From positions 124,001 through 188,000 of the forward strand of contig CAVTGS010000014.1 of assembly GCA_963734295.1 (NCBI GenBank): 64,000 nt of DNA, read 5' to 3'. The translations under genes and the position numbers were made by a program. The DNA is from JAEUMW01 sp963734295. Its GTDB lineage: Bacteria; Pseudomonadota; Gammaproteobacteria; Burkholderiales; JAEUMW01. The notes below the pieces were generated by a model. That model saw only the letters and a program-made list of their open reading frames with translations, made no database searches and was not told where the DNA came from. Shown in pieces: positions 26,274-35,545 of this stretch; position 1 is the first letter of the stretch, and each line of letters begins with the position of its first letter.

Positions 26274-27157
26274 CGGACGCGCCCGAACAGGCCCGCCGGC
26301 CTCACCAGCAGCACGATCACCATGATGAGGAAGATGATGGTGGCGGAGAACTCGGGGAAGTAGACCTTCGTCAGGCCCTCGATCAGGCCGAGCCCGAGGC
26401 CGGTCACGATCGAACCCAGGATGGACCCCATGCCGCCGATCACCACCACCGCGAACACGACGATGATGAGCTTCGAGCCCATGTCGGGACTCACCTGGAA
26501 CACCGGCGCGGCGAGCACCCCCGCGAACGCGGCGAGCGCCACGCCGAAGCCGTAGGTGAGCGTCACCAGCAGCGGCACGTTGACGCCGAAGGATTGCAGC
26601 AGCTTCGGATTCTCGGTGCCCGCCCGCAGGTAGGCACCGAGCCGCGTGCGCTCGATCGCGAACCAGGAAGCGAGGCACATCGCGATCGAGGCCACCACCA
26701 CCCACGCGCGGTAGTTCGGAAGGAAGACGAAACCCAGGTTGGTGCCGCCGGACAACGCTTCCGGCACGTCGTAGCTCTGGCCCGAGCTGCCGAACTCGTT
26801 GAAGAAATAGCCCTCGATGATGAGCGCGAGCCCGAAGGTGAGCAGCAGCCCGTAGAGATGGTCGAGATGGTAGAGCCGCTTCAGCATGGTGCGCTCGATC
26901 ACCATGCCGATCGCGCCCACGAGCAGCGGTGACACTACGAGCGCCACCCAGTACGACAGGCCAAACTTGGTGAGACCGATCCACGCCAGGAACGCACCCA
27001 TCATGTACTGCGCGCCGTGGGTGAAGTTGATGATGTTGAGCAGCCCGAAGATGATCGCGAGCCCGAGGCTCAGCACGGCGTAGAACGAGCCGTTGATGAG
27101 GCCCACCAGCAATTGGCCGAAGAGCGCCTGCAGCGGTATGCCGAAGATCTCGGTCAT
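26270..27157 (-). CDS. livH: Branched-chain amino acid ABC transporter permease LivH
   Basis: A 295-residue permease. The ATG at 27157 starts MTEIFGIPLQALFGQLLVGL, followed by NGSFYAVLSLGLAIIFGLLN and INFTHGAQYMMGAF, the defining LivH region. The loop RAGTENPKLLQSFGVN and the glycine-rich VVVIGGMGSILGSIVTGLG are also typical. It is paired with LivM; the substrate within the amino acid/amide/urea group of this family cannot be read from the permease. Confidence 0.92.
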   Translation of the reverse strand: MTEIFGIPLQALFGQLLVGLINGSFYAVLSLGLAIIFGLLNIINFTHGAQYMMGAFLAWIGLTKFGLSYWVALVVSPLLVGAIGMVIERTMLKRLYHLDHLYGLLLTFGLALIIEGYFFNEFGSSGQSYDVPEALSGGTNLGFVFLPNYRAWVVVASIAMCLASWFAIERTRLGAYLRAGTENPKLLQSFGVNVPLLVTLTYGFGVALAAFAGVLAAPVFQVSPDMGSKLIIVVFAVVVIGGMGSILGSIVTGLGLGLIEGLTKVYFPEFSATIIFLIMVIVLLVRPAGLFGRVR

Positions 27158-27197
27158 CGGGCGTGGCGCTCTGCTCGGGGCTGTCGCGCGCACGAGA

Positions 27198-28406
27198 CTA
27201 CTTCTTCACGAGCGGACAGCGGCTCTGCGAAAGCGGCGTGAAGGCCTGCTCGCCGGGCACTGTCTGCACGACGTTGTAGTAATCCCAGGGCTGCTTCGAG
27301 TCCGCCGGCTTCTTCACCTGGAACAGATACACGTCGTGCACGTGCAGCCCGTCCGCGCGGATCTTGCCGTTCTTCGCGAAGAAGTCGTTGACCGGCGTGG
27401 CCTTCATCTTCTCCATCACCTTCACGGTGTCGTCGGTGCCGGCGGCCTTGATCGCGTTGAGATAGTGCATCGTGGCGGAGTAGTCGCCGGCCTGCACCAT
27501 GGTCGGCATCTTCTTGTGGCGATCGAAGAATTTCTTCGACCACGCGCGGGTGGCGTCGTCCTTGTCCCAGTAGAAGGACTCGGTCACGTACAGCTCCTGC
27601 GCGGCCTTGAGCCCCACGCTGTGGACGTCGGTGATGAAGATCAAGAGCCCGGCGAGCTTCTGCTTGGGCGTGATGCCGAACTCCGCCGCCTGCTTGATCG
27701 AGTTCTGCGTGTCGGTGCCGGCGTTCGCCAGACCGATCACTTTCGCCCCCGACGCCTGCGCTTTCAGCAGGAAGGAGGAGAAATCCTGGCCCGGGAAGGG
27801 GTGGCGCACCGAGCCGAGCACCTTGCCGCCGGCGGCGATCACCACCTCGCTCGTGTCCTTTTCCAGCGAGTGACCGAACGCGTAGTCCGCAGTGAGGAAG
27901 AACCAGGTGTCGCCGCCCTGCTTCACCACCGCCCGGCCGGTGCCCTCGGCGAGCGAGCGCGTGTCGTAGGTGTAGTGCACGTTGGTGTCGGTGCAGTCCT
28001 CGTTGGTGATCTTCGTGGACGCCGCGCCGGACACGATGCTCACCTTGTTCTTCTCCTTCGCCACCTTCATCACCGCGAGCGCGGTCGAGGTGCTGACGAG
28101 GTCGATGATCATGTCGACGTTGTCGCGGTCGATCCATTCGCGCGCCTTGTTGGCCGCGATGTCGCCCTTGTTCTGGTGGTCGGCGGACACGACCTCGATC
28201 GGCTTGCCGAGCACCTTGCCGCCAAAGTCTTCCACCGCCATCTTCACCGCGAGCACGGAGCCTGGTCCGGCGAGATCCGAGTATGTGCCGGACAGGTCGG
28301 TCAGCACGCCGATCTTCACCACGTCGTTCGATACCTGGGCCTGCGCTGCTCCCGCCACGGCGATCATTGCCGCGCTCATCAGAACTTTCGCCGTCCTTCT
28401 CTTCAT
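27198..28406 (-). CDS. Periplasmic substrate-binding protein of the liv-type transporter
   Basis: A 402-residue type I periplasmic binding protein. The ATG at 28406 follows AGAGGAAG, and a signal peptide MKRRTAKVLMSAAMIAVAGA precedes AQAQ. The mature domain begins VVKIGVLTDLSGTYSDLAGP and includes DHQNKGDIAANKAREWIDRD, KVSIVSGAASTKITNEDC and FFLTADYAFGHSLEKD. The family binds branched-chain amino acids, amides, urea or aromatic compounds; this subgroup is common in Burkholderiales and its ligand is not known from sequence. It lies between the ATPase and permease genes of the same operon. Confidence 0.9.
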   Translation of the reverse strand: MKRRTAKVLMSAAMIAVAGAAQAQVSNDVVKIGVLTDLSGTYSDLAGPGSVLAVKMAVEDFGGKVLGKPIEVVSADHQNKGDIAANKAREWIDRDNVDMIIDLVSTSTALAVMKVAKEKNKVSIVSGAASTKITNEDCTDTNVHYTYDTRSLAEGTGRAVVKQGGDTWFFLTADYAFGHSLEKDTSEVVIAAGGKVLGSVRHPFPGQDFSSFLLKAQASGAKVIGLANAGTDTQNSIKQAAEFGITPKQKLAGLLIFITDVHSVGLKAAQELYVTESFYWDKDDATRAWSKKFFDRHKKMPTMVQAGDYSATMHYLNAIKAAGTDDTVKVMEKMKATPVNDFFAKNGKIRADGLHVHDVYLFQVKKPADSKQPWDYYNVVQTVPGEQAFTPLSQSRCPLVKK

Positions 28407-28469
28407 GGTCTTCCTCTTGGTTGTTCAGGTTCACGCTCACGCCTCACGTTCGCTTCACGCCTCACGCTT

Positions 28470-29190
28470 TCACACTCCGAGCAGCTCGTGCAGCCGCTCC
28501 ATGTTCGATTGCAATTCAGCCCGCTCCACCTCCAGCACCACCCGCCCGTGCTCGAGCACGTAGTGCCGGTCGGCGAGCGGCGCCGCGAAGCGGAAATTCT
28601 GCTCCACCAGCACGATCGGTGAGGCCCTTCTCCTTCAGCGTCCGCAGCATGCGGCCGAGCGCCTGCACGATCACCGGCGCGAGCCCCTCGGTGATCTCGT
28701 CCAGGAGCAGGAGCCGCGCCCCGGTGCGAAGGATACGCGCGACCGCGAGCATCTGCTGCTCGCCGCCGGAAAGCCGCATGCCCGGGCTCTTCCGGCGCTC
28801 CTTCAGATTGGGAAACATTTCGTAGATTTCGTCCAGGCTCATGCCGCCGCTCGCCACCGCGGGCGGCAGCAGCAGATTCTCCTCGCAGGTCAGGCTCGCG
28901 TAGATGCCGCGCTCCTCGGGACAGTAGCCGATCCCGAGATGGGCGATGCGGTGGGTCGGAAGCGCGATCGCCTCGCGCCCGTTGATCATGATCGACCCGG
29001 TGCGCCGCCCGGTGAGGCCGAGAATCGCACGCAGCGTGGTCGTGCGTCCCGACCCGTTGCGGCCGAGCAGCGTCACGAGTTCGCCTCGGTTCACCTGGAA
29101 GTCGACGCCGTGCAGCACGTGCGACTCGCCGTAGAAGGCGTGCAGGCCGGTCACGCGCAGGAACTCGGTCGCGGCCGCCACGCTACTCAT
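28470..29190 (-). CDS. livF: Branched-chain amino acid ABC transporter ATPase LivF (one frameshift)
   Basis: The second ATPase of the transporter. The ATG at 29190 overlaps the livG stop by 8 bp. Motifs are Walker A LLGRNGSGRTTTLRAILGL (Arg replaces the usual Lys in GxGKTT, a departure worth checking), the signature MRLSGGEQQMLAVARIL and Walker B ARLLLLDEITEGLAP. At about 28621 an extra C shifts the frame after LKEKGLT; the other frame continues IVLVEQNFRFAAPLADRHYV and ends MERLHELLGV at 28470. Total about 240 residues, normal for LivF. Confidence 0.88.
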
Positions 29191-29944
29191 CGGCCGTCCC
29201 CACGTAGGCTTCGAGCACGCGCGGATCCTTCGACACAGTCTCGTACGGTCCCTCGGCCAGCACCGCGCCGCGCTGGAGCACGGTGATGACATCGGAGAGA
29301 TCCGCGACCACGTTCATGTTGTGCTCGACCATGAGCACCGTGCGATTCGCCGCCACTTTCTTGATGAGCGCCGTGACGCGACCCACGTCCTCGTGCCCCA
29401 TGCCCTGGGTCGGCTCGTCGAGCAGCATGAGTTCGGGGTCGAGCGCCAGCGTGGTCGCGATCTCGAGCGCGCGCTTGCGGCCGTACGGCAATTCCATCGT
29501 GACGTAGTCGGCGAAGTCGCCGAGGTCGACCCCGTCCAGGAGCTCGCGCGCCTGATCGTTCAACCGGTCGAGCACCTTGTGCGAGCGCCAGAACTGAAAC
29601 GCGATGCCGAGCTTGCGCTGCAGCGCCACGCGCACGTTCTCGAGAACGGTCAGGTGCGGAAACGTCGCGGAGATCTGGAACGAGCGCACCATCCCCCGGC
29701 GCGCGACCTGGGCAGGTTTCTCGCGGGTGATGTCGCCGCCGTTGAAGAGGATGGCGCCGGCCGTGGGATCGAGGAACCGCGTGACGAGATTGAACACGGT
29801 GGTCTTGCCCGCGCCGTTCGGGCCGATCAGCGCGTGGATGGTGCCCCGGCGAACGCGCAGGTCGACGTCGTCGACCGCGACGAATCCCTTGAACTCCTTG
29901 CTGAGGCCACGGGTTTCGAGTATGCAGTCGGCAGCCACCCCCAA
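29183..29944 (-). CDS. livG: Branched-chain amino acid ABC transporter ATPase LivG
   Basis: A 253-residue ATPase. The Walker A motif is ALIGPNGAGKTTVFNLVTRF, the Q-loop/SFQ region is MVRSFQISATFPHLTVLENV, and Walker B is LDPELMLLDEPTQGMGHEDV with the switch His in LMVEHNMNVV. The ABC signature is the degenerate LPYGRKRALEIATTL normal for LivG. The frame is open far upstream; a TTG at 29944 was chosen because GAGGAGG lies 8 bp before it and the family starts just before LETRGLSKEFKGF. A GTG two codons later is the alternative. It is the first gene of the operon livG-livF-binding protein-livH-livM. Confidence 0.9.
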   Translation of the reverse strand: MGVAADCILETRGLSKEFKGFVAVDDVDLRVRRGTIHALIGPNGAGKTTVFNLVTRFLDPTAGAILFNGGDITREKPAQVARRGMVRSFQISATFPHLTVLENVRVALQRKLGIAFQFWRSHKVLDRLNDQARELLDGVDLGDFADYVTMELPYGRKRALEIATTLALDPELMLLDEPTQGMGHEDVGRVTALIKKVAANRTVLMVEHNMNVVADLSDVITVLQRGAVLAEGPYETVSKDPRVLEAYVGTADE

Positions 29945-30569
29945 CCGGTCGTCCTCCTCGTCGCACACCCGCTGAGGAGCGGATTCGCGCGTTGCCTGCC
30001 CTTGTCGTCTTGCGGCGCGCCGCCGGGTGGCAGCGCGCCGGGATGACGTCGCGAGGAGTTTAGGTAACGCAGCAGGCAGCGTCAAATCGGCGCCGCCCGA
30101 TCGAGGCCCCGCCTGATCTACGAGCATGCGCCGCGAGGAATCCGCCGAACACCCCGGCTGCCCGACCACGCCTGGCGCAAAGCCTTCAACCCCGCAACCT
30201 CTGCCCGGGCTCACGGCGGCGCAGCGCGCCGCTCTGCCAGCACGGCCTAGCTCGGCAGCCTCGCAGCGGAAAGCATCACCGGTTTCGCGGCGGCTTCCGA
30301 GGAACTGAGTCCCGACAACTATTCCAGCGGAGTATAAGGGTGTGCGTTGCAAGCTCCTGCGGCCGACGCGTTTTCGGGCTACGACCTTGCTGGTTTTCCC
30401 GGCGCGTGACGGCATTCCGGACAAAACGGTATAGTGCGTGCGTGCGCAGCTGCTGCAGGTTCGCGGTGCGCCCTTGTTTTTGTCCGTCAGGATCGTGTTT
30501 AACAGGCTGTTGACCTGTCCCGCAACCTGGCGGACCCCAGAACCGAAACTCAATAAGGGAGGAAGTGCC
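29945..30569. promoter_or_regulatory. Divergent intergenic region between livG and pntA
   Basis: About 625 bp with no supported gene. It must contain the promoters of the liv operon (minus) and pntAB (plus). A TATAGT at 30430-30435 is the best -10-like hexamer facing pntA, about 135 bp before its start, but no good -35 lies at normal distance. The stretch from 30126 to 30308 is open in several frames but resembles no protein. Confidence 0.4.
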
Positions 30570-32174
30570 ATGGCTCAGGTCATCGGCGTGCCGAGGGAAA
30601 CGGCAGCGGGTGAGAAGCGTGTTGCCACCGTGCCCGAAGTCGTTGAAAAACTCATCAAGCTCGGCTTCTCGGTGGCGGTGGAAAGCGGAGCGGGAGACGC
30701 GGCGAACTTCAGCGATGACACCTACCGTGCCGCGGGCGCTGAAGTGGTCGCGGGGGCGGCTGCACTGTGGGCGAAGTCGGACTTGGTGTTCAAGGTCCGC
30801 GCGCCGAGCGCCGAGGAGGTCGGCCTGATGCACGAGGGCCAGACCCTGATCAGCTTCATCTGGCCCGCGCAGAATCCCGAGCTGATGCAGCAGCTCGCGG
30901 CGCGCAAGGTCACCGTGCTGGCCATGGACTCGCTGCCGCGCATGCTGAGCCGCGCCCAGAAGATGGACGCGCTGACTTCCATGGCCGGCATCAGCGGCTA
31001 CCGCGCCGTGATCGAGGCCGCCAACGCCTTTGGCCGGTTCTTCAACGGCCAGATCACCGCCGCCGGCAAGATTCCGCCGGCCAAGGTCTTCATCGCCGGT
31101 GCCGGTGTCGCGGGTCTGGCCGCGATCGGAACGGCAGCCAACCTGGGCGCCATCGTGCGCGCCAACGACACGCGCGCCGAGGTTGCCGACCAGGTGGTGT
31201 CGCTGGGCGGCGAGTTCGTCAAGGTCGATTACGAGGAAGAAGGATCCGGTGGCGGCGGCTACGCCAAGGTGATGAGCGAGGGCTTCCAGCAGGCCCAGCG
31301 CGAGATGTACGCCAAGCAGGCCAAGGAAGCGGACATCATCATCACCACCGCCCTGATTCCAGGCAAGCCCGCACCAAAGCTCATCACCGCCGAGATGGTG
31401 AAGAGCATGAAGCCCGGCAGCGTCATCGTCGACATGGCGGGGGAGCAGGGCGGCAATTGCGAACTGACCGAGCCCGGCCAGGCCGTCGTCAGGCACGGTG
31501 TCACCATCATCGGCTACACCGATCTGGTCAGCCGCCTGGCCAAGCAGTCCTCGACCCTGTACGCGACGAACCTGCTGCGCGTGACCGAGGAGCTCTGCAA
31601 GACCAAGGACGGCGTCATCAACGTCAACATGGACGACGAGGCCATCCGCGGACTGACGGTGATCAAGGAAGGCAGCATCACCTGGCCACCGCCTGCACCC
31701 AAGCTGCCTGCCGCACCGCCGGCGGTGGCCAAGCCGGCGGCCGCGAAGCCGGTGGAAAAGTCGAAGGGGCATGGTCACGGTGGCGGCGGCGCGCCAGCCT
31801 CGGCTACCAGCACCGCAATCATGTTCGCCGTCGCTGCCGTCGTGTTCTGGTTTATCGGTGCAAGCGCGCCGGCAGCCTTTCTCGCCCACTTTACCGTCTT
31901 CGTGCTGGCATGCTTCGTCGGCTACATGGTGGTATGGAACGTCACGCCGGCACTGCACACGCCGCTGATGAGCGTCACCAACGCGATTTCCAGCATCATC
32001 GCAATCGGTGCGCTGGTGCAGGTTGCGCCGCCTTTGCTGGGTGGTGCGGCAGGCGGTGAGCGTCCCGAGACCTGGATCCTCGGGCTCGCGGTTGTCGCGA
32101 TTGCGCTCACGACGATCAACATGTTCGGCGGATTCGCGGTCACCCGCCGCATGCTGGAAATGTTCCGGAAATAG
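30570..32174 (+). CDS. pntA: NAD(P) transhydrogenase subunit alpha PntA
   Basis: A 534-residue protein; the ATG at 30570 follows GGAGG at 30558-30562. Domain I (NAD-binding) spans about residues 1-380, with IGVPRETAAGEKRVATVPEV at the start, LLSRAQKMDALTSMAGISGY and the Rossmann loop KVFIAGAGVAGLAAIGTAAN. A Pro/Ala/Lys-rich linker with HGHGGGG follows at about 395-415, then four membrane segments from about 418 to 525 and a short tail. PntAB couples hydride transfer between NADH and NADP+ to proton movement across the inner membrane. This is the fused, E. coli-type PntA and not the split PntAA/PntAB form. Confidence 0.95.
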   Translation: MAQVIGVPRETAAGEKRVATVPEVVEKLIKLGFSVAVESGAGDAANFSDDTYRAAGAEVVAGAAALWAKSDLVFKVRAPSAEEVGLMHEGQTLISFIWPAQNPELMQQLAARKVTVLAMDSLPRMLSRAQKMDALTSMAGISGYRAVIEAANAFGRFFNGQITAAGKIPPAKVFIAGAGVAGLAAIGTAANLGAIVRANDTRAEVADQVVSLGGEFVKVDYEEEGSGGGGYAKVMSEGFQQAQREMYAKQAKEADIIITTALIPGKPAPKLITAEMVKSMKPGSVIVDMAGEQGGNCELTEPGQAVVRHGVTIIGYTDLVSRLAKQSSTLYATNLLRVTEELCKTKDGVINVNMDDEAIRGLTVIKEGSITWPPPAPKLPAAPPAVAKPAAAKPVEKSKGHGHGGGGAPASATSTAIMFAVAAVVFWFIGASAPAAFLAHFTVFVLACFVGYMVVWNVTPALHTPLMSVTNAISSIIAIGALVQVAPPLLGGAAGGERPETWILGLAVVAIALTTINMFGGFAVTRRMLEMFRK

Positions 32175-32187
32175 GGAGACTCGAATA

Positions 32188-33603
32188 ATGTCTGCAAGCC
32201 TGGCTACCGTCTCCTATATCGGGGCGACCATACTCTTCATCCTCAGTCTCGGCGGACTCTCGCATCCGGAGTCCTCACGGCGCGGCAATCTGTACGGCAT
32301 CATCGGCATGACCATCGCCGTGCTGGCAACGGTTTTCGGGCCGCAGGTCACCGCAGGCGGCTACGGGTGGATCGTCGGCGCGATGGTCGTCGGCGCCACC
32401 ATCGGTCTGTATGCGGCGCGCGTCGTGAAAATGACGCAGATGCCCGAGCTGGTCGCGCTGATGCACAGCCTGGTCGGTCTCGCGGCGGTGCTGGTCGGCT
32501 TTGCGAACTACATCGACCCAGCTGCGGCGGGGCAGTTCACCGGCTCGGAAAAGACCATCCATGAAATCGAGATCTACATCGGCATCCTGATCGGCGCCGT
32601 GACCTTCTCCGGTTCTCTGATCGCTTTCGGCAAGCTGTCGGGCAAGATCAGCGGCAAGCCGATGCTGCTGCCAGGGCGCCACTTCCTCAATCTCGCCGGT
32701 CTGCTGATCGTGATCTGGTTCGGCTGGAAGTTCATCAACACGCACGCAGTGGCCGACGGCATGACACCGCTGATCGTGATGACAGTCGTCGCGCTGCTCT
32801 TCGGCATCCACATGGTGATGGCGATCGGCGGTGCCGACATGCCGGTGGTCGTGTCAATGCTCAACAGCTACTCCGGATGGGCTGCGGCGGCGACCGGTTT
32901 CATGCTCTCCAACGATCTGCTGATCGTCACCGGTGCGCTGGTGGGTTCGAGCGGCGCCATCCTTTCCTACATCATGTGCCGTGCCATGAACCGCCACTTC
33001 ATCTCGGTGATCGCCGGCGGATTCGGCACCGAGGGCGGTACCCCCGCGGCCGCGGGCGGTGCGCAGCCGGCGGGCGAGGTCGAGGCAATCACCGCGCCCG
33101 AGACCGCCGAACTGCTGCGCGAAGCCAAGAACGTGATCATCGTGCCGGGGTATGGCATGGCGGTGGCGCAGGCTCAGCACACGGTTTATGAAATCACCAA
33201 GTTCCTGCGCGAAAAGGGCGTCAACGTGCGCTTCGGCATCCACCCGGTGGCCGGCCGCATGCCCGGCCACATGAACGTGCTGCTGGCCGAAGCCAAGGTG
33301 CCCTACGACATCGTGCTGGAAATGGACGAGCTGAACGACGACTTTCCAGCCACCGACGTCGCCATAGTGATCGGCGCCAACGACATCGTGAATCCGGCAG
33401 CACAGGACGATCCCAGCAGCCCCATCGCGGGCATGCCGGTGCTCGAGGTGTGGAAGGCGAAGACCTCCGTCGTCATGAAGCGCAGCATGGCCTCTGGCTA
33501 CGCGGGCGTCGACAACCCGCTGTTCTACAAGGAGAACAATCGCATGCTTTTTGGCGACGCCAAGAAGATGCTCGACGAGGTGCTGGCGTCGATCAAGGCG
33601 TGA
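32188..33603 (+). CDS. pntB: NAD(P) transhydrogenase subunit beta PntB
   Basis: A 471-residue partner of PntA, starting 13 bp after it. The N-terminal half has about eight or nine membrane segments, and the C-terminal domain III binds NADP(H): NVIIVPGYGMAVAQAQHTVY, GVNVRFGIHPVAGRMPGHMN and VAIVIGANDIVNPAAQDDP are all family hallmarks. The insert rich in Gly/Ala after FGTEGG joins the membrane and nucleotide domains. Length and motifs are complete. Confidence 0.95.
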   Translation: MSASLATVSYIGATILFILSLGGLSHPESSRRGNLYGIIGMTIAVLATVFGPQVTAGGYGWIVGAMVVGATIGLYAARVVKMTQMPELVALMHSLVGLAAVLVGFANYIDPAAAGQFTGSEKTIHEIEIYIGILIGAVTFSGSLIAFGKLSGKISGKPMLLPGRHFLNLAGLLIVIWFGWKFINTHAVADGMTPLIVMTVVALLFGIHMVMAIGGADMPVVVSMLNSYSGWAAAATGFMLSNDLLIVTGALVGSSGAILSYIMCRAMNRHFISVIAGGFGTEGGTPAAAGGAQPAGEVEAITAPETAELLREAKNVIIVPGYGMAVAQAQHTVYEITKFLREKGVNVRFGIHPVAGRMPGHMNVLLAEAKVPYDIVLEMDELNDDFPATDVAIVIGANDIVNPAAQDDPSSPIAGMPVLEVWKAKTSVVMKRSMASGYAGVDNPLFYKENNRMLFGDAKKMLDEVLASIKA

Positions 33604-33713
33604 TCGCTTGGCGGTGAATTAAGGCAGCGGGGATTCGGCACGACGAGTAGCTCGACCGAGAAGCGCCCGCAGTCCGGGCGTAGAATACGCGCTTCGCTAC
33701 CGCGCCCGATCCG

Positions 33714-35459
33714 ATGACTGCGATCCACGTCCTGTCCGATCTCCTCGTGAGTCAGATCGCCGCGGGCGAGGTCGTGGAGCGCCCGGCGTCGGCGCTCAAG
33801 GAACTGGTTGAGAACAGTCTCGACGCGGGCGCGCGCTGCATCGCGGTGGAGCTCGCCGAAGGCGGATCGCGGCTGCTGCGCGTCGCGGACGACGGCAGCG
33901 GCATGGCGCGCGAGGAGCTCCCCCTTGCGCTTGCGCGACACGCGACGAGCAAGATCGCCGAGCTGGACGACCTCGAGCGGGTGGCGAGCTTCGGCTTCCG
34001 CGGCGAGGCGCTGGCGGCGATCGCATCGGTGTCGCAGCTTCGCATCGTGAGCCGGCGCGCGGCAGACCGCCACGCGTGGCAGATCGAAGCCGCCGGCGGG
34101 CGCGTGGCCTCCCCGGCGCCGGCGGCGGGCGCTCCCGGCACGACGGTCGAGATACGCGATCTCTACTTCAACACGCCCGCGCGGCGCAAGTTCCTGCGCA
34201 CCGCCGCGACCGAGTACGGGCACTGCGAAGAGGCCCTCCGGCGCGCGGCGCTGGCGCGGCCCGACACCGAATTCTCGCTGCGCCACGACGCGCGGGCGAA
34301 CTGGTCGCTCCCCGCGCAGGACGCGGCGGCGCGGGTGCGCGCGGTGATCGGAGAGGACTTCGCGGCGAACGCGCTCGCGGTCGCGGAACGCGCCGATGTG
34401 CTTGCGCTCACGGGCTGGATCACGGCGCCGACGGCGACCGGCGGACGCCCCGCGCAGTACCTGTTCGTGAACGGGCGCTTCGTCCGCGACAAGGTGATCG
34501 GCCACGCCATCCGCCAAGCGTATGCCGATGTTTTGCACCACGGAAGCCTGCCCGCGTACACACTTTTTCTCGACATCGAGCCGCGGCTCGTCGACGTGAA
34601 CGTGCATCCGACCAAGATCGAGGTGCGCTTCCGCGAGTCGCGCGCGGTGCATCAGTTCGTGTTCCGCGCATTGCACCGGGCGCTGTCGCGGACCACCGCC
34701 GGTGCAACGCCAGACGCGGCCATGGCTCCGCCTGTCACGGCAGCGACCCCGACGCGAGCGCCGGCCCCGGAACAGGTGCGCATGCCGCTCACGGCAGCGG
34801 AGCCGATGGCGCTCTACGAAGCGCTTGCCGCGGCCCCCAGTGCGCCTTCCGTCCCCGAGGCGGCGCCCGGCGCAGCGCCGCCGCTCGGCTACGCCCTCGG
34901 CCAGTTGCTAGGCGTCTACATCCTGGCGCAGAACGAGGCCGGCCTGGTGATCGTCGACATGCATGCCGCCCACGAGCGCATCCTCTACGAGAAGCTGAAG
35001 CGCGCCCTCGACGAGCGCGCGGTGGCGATGCAGGCGCTCATGCTTCCCGTGAGCTTCGGCGCCGATCCGCTCGAAGTGGCCACCGTCGAGGAGCAGGGCG
35101 AGGCGTTCCAGGCGCTGGGATTCGACGTCGCCGTGCTGGGGCCGCGCGAGCTCGCGGTGCGAGGACTGCCGGCGGCGCTGCGTGACGCCGACGCGGGCGC
35201 GCTCGCGCGGGAGCTGATCCGCGACGTGCGTGAGTTCGGCGGCACGCGCGTGGCGGAAGAACGCCGCAACGAGCTGCTCGCGACGATGGCCTGCCACGGC
35301 GCAGTGCGCGCGAACCGCAACCTGACGCTGCCGGAGATGAATGCGCTGCTGCGCGAGATGGAAGCGACGGAGCGCTCGTCTCAGTGCAATCATGGCCGCC
35401 CGACCTGGCGGCAGGTAACGCTTGATGAGCTCGATCGGATGTTCATGAGGGGGAGGTAG
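33714..35459 (+). CDS. mutL: DNA mismatch repair protein MutL
   Basis: A 581-residue MutL. The GHKL ATPase domain shows IAAGEVVERPASALKELVEN, DDGSGM and FGFRGEALAAIASVSQL, and the transducer domain shows DVNVHPTKIEVRF. The C-terminal dimerisation domain contains IVDMHAAHERILYEK, matching the DxHA(x)2E(x)4E endonuclease motif, and CNHGRP close to the end in place of the usual CPHGRP. It is therefore probably a nicking MutL, unlike the enterobacterial protein, which lacks these. An Ala/Pro-rich linker lies at about residues 335-395. A hairpin (33664-33680) followed by TAGAAT (33681-33686) precedes the gene and may belong to its promoter. Confidence 0.95.
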   Translation: MTAIHVLSDLLVSQIAAGEVVERPASALKELVENSLDAGARCIAVELAEGGSRLLRVADDGSGMAREELPLALARHATSKIAELDDLERVASFGFRGEALAAIASVSQLRIVSRRAADRHAWQIEAAGGRVASPAPAAGAPGTTVEIRDLYFNTPARRKFLRTAATEYGHCEEALRRAALARPDTEFSLRHDARANWSLPAQDAAARVRAVIGEDFAANALAVAERADVLALTGWITAPTATGGRPAQYLFVNGRFVRDKVIGHAIRQAYADVLHHGSLPAYTLFLDIEPRLVDVNVHPTKIEVRFRESRAVHQFVFRALHRALSRTTAGATPDAAMAPPVTAATPTRAPAPEQVRMPLTAAEPMALYEALAAAPSAPSVPEAAPGAAPPLGYALGQLLGVYILAQNEAGLVIVDMHAAHERILYEKLKRALDERAVAMQALMLPVSFGADPLEVATVEEQGEAFQALGFDVAVLGPRELAVRGLPAALRDADAGALARELIRDVREFGGTRVAEERRNELLATMACHGAVRANRNLTLPEMNALLREMEATERSSQCNHGRPTWRQVTLDELDRMFMRGR

Positions 35460-35545
35460 GAGTCAATGCGGAAGGGGGAAGGGGAAAGAAGTGCAGACCC
35501 CGTTCCCGTTAGCGTGACGCAATCGCTCCCCCCGCCCTCTTCCTC

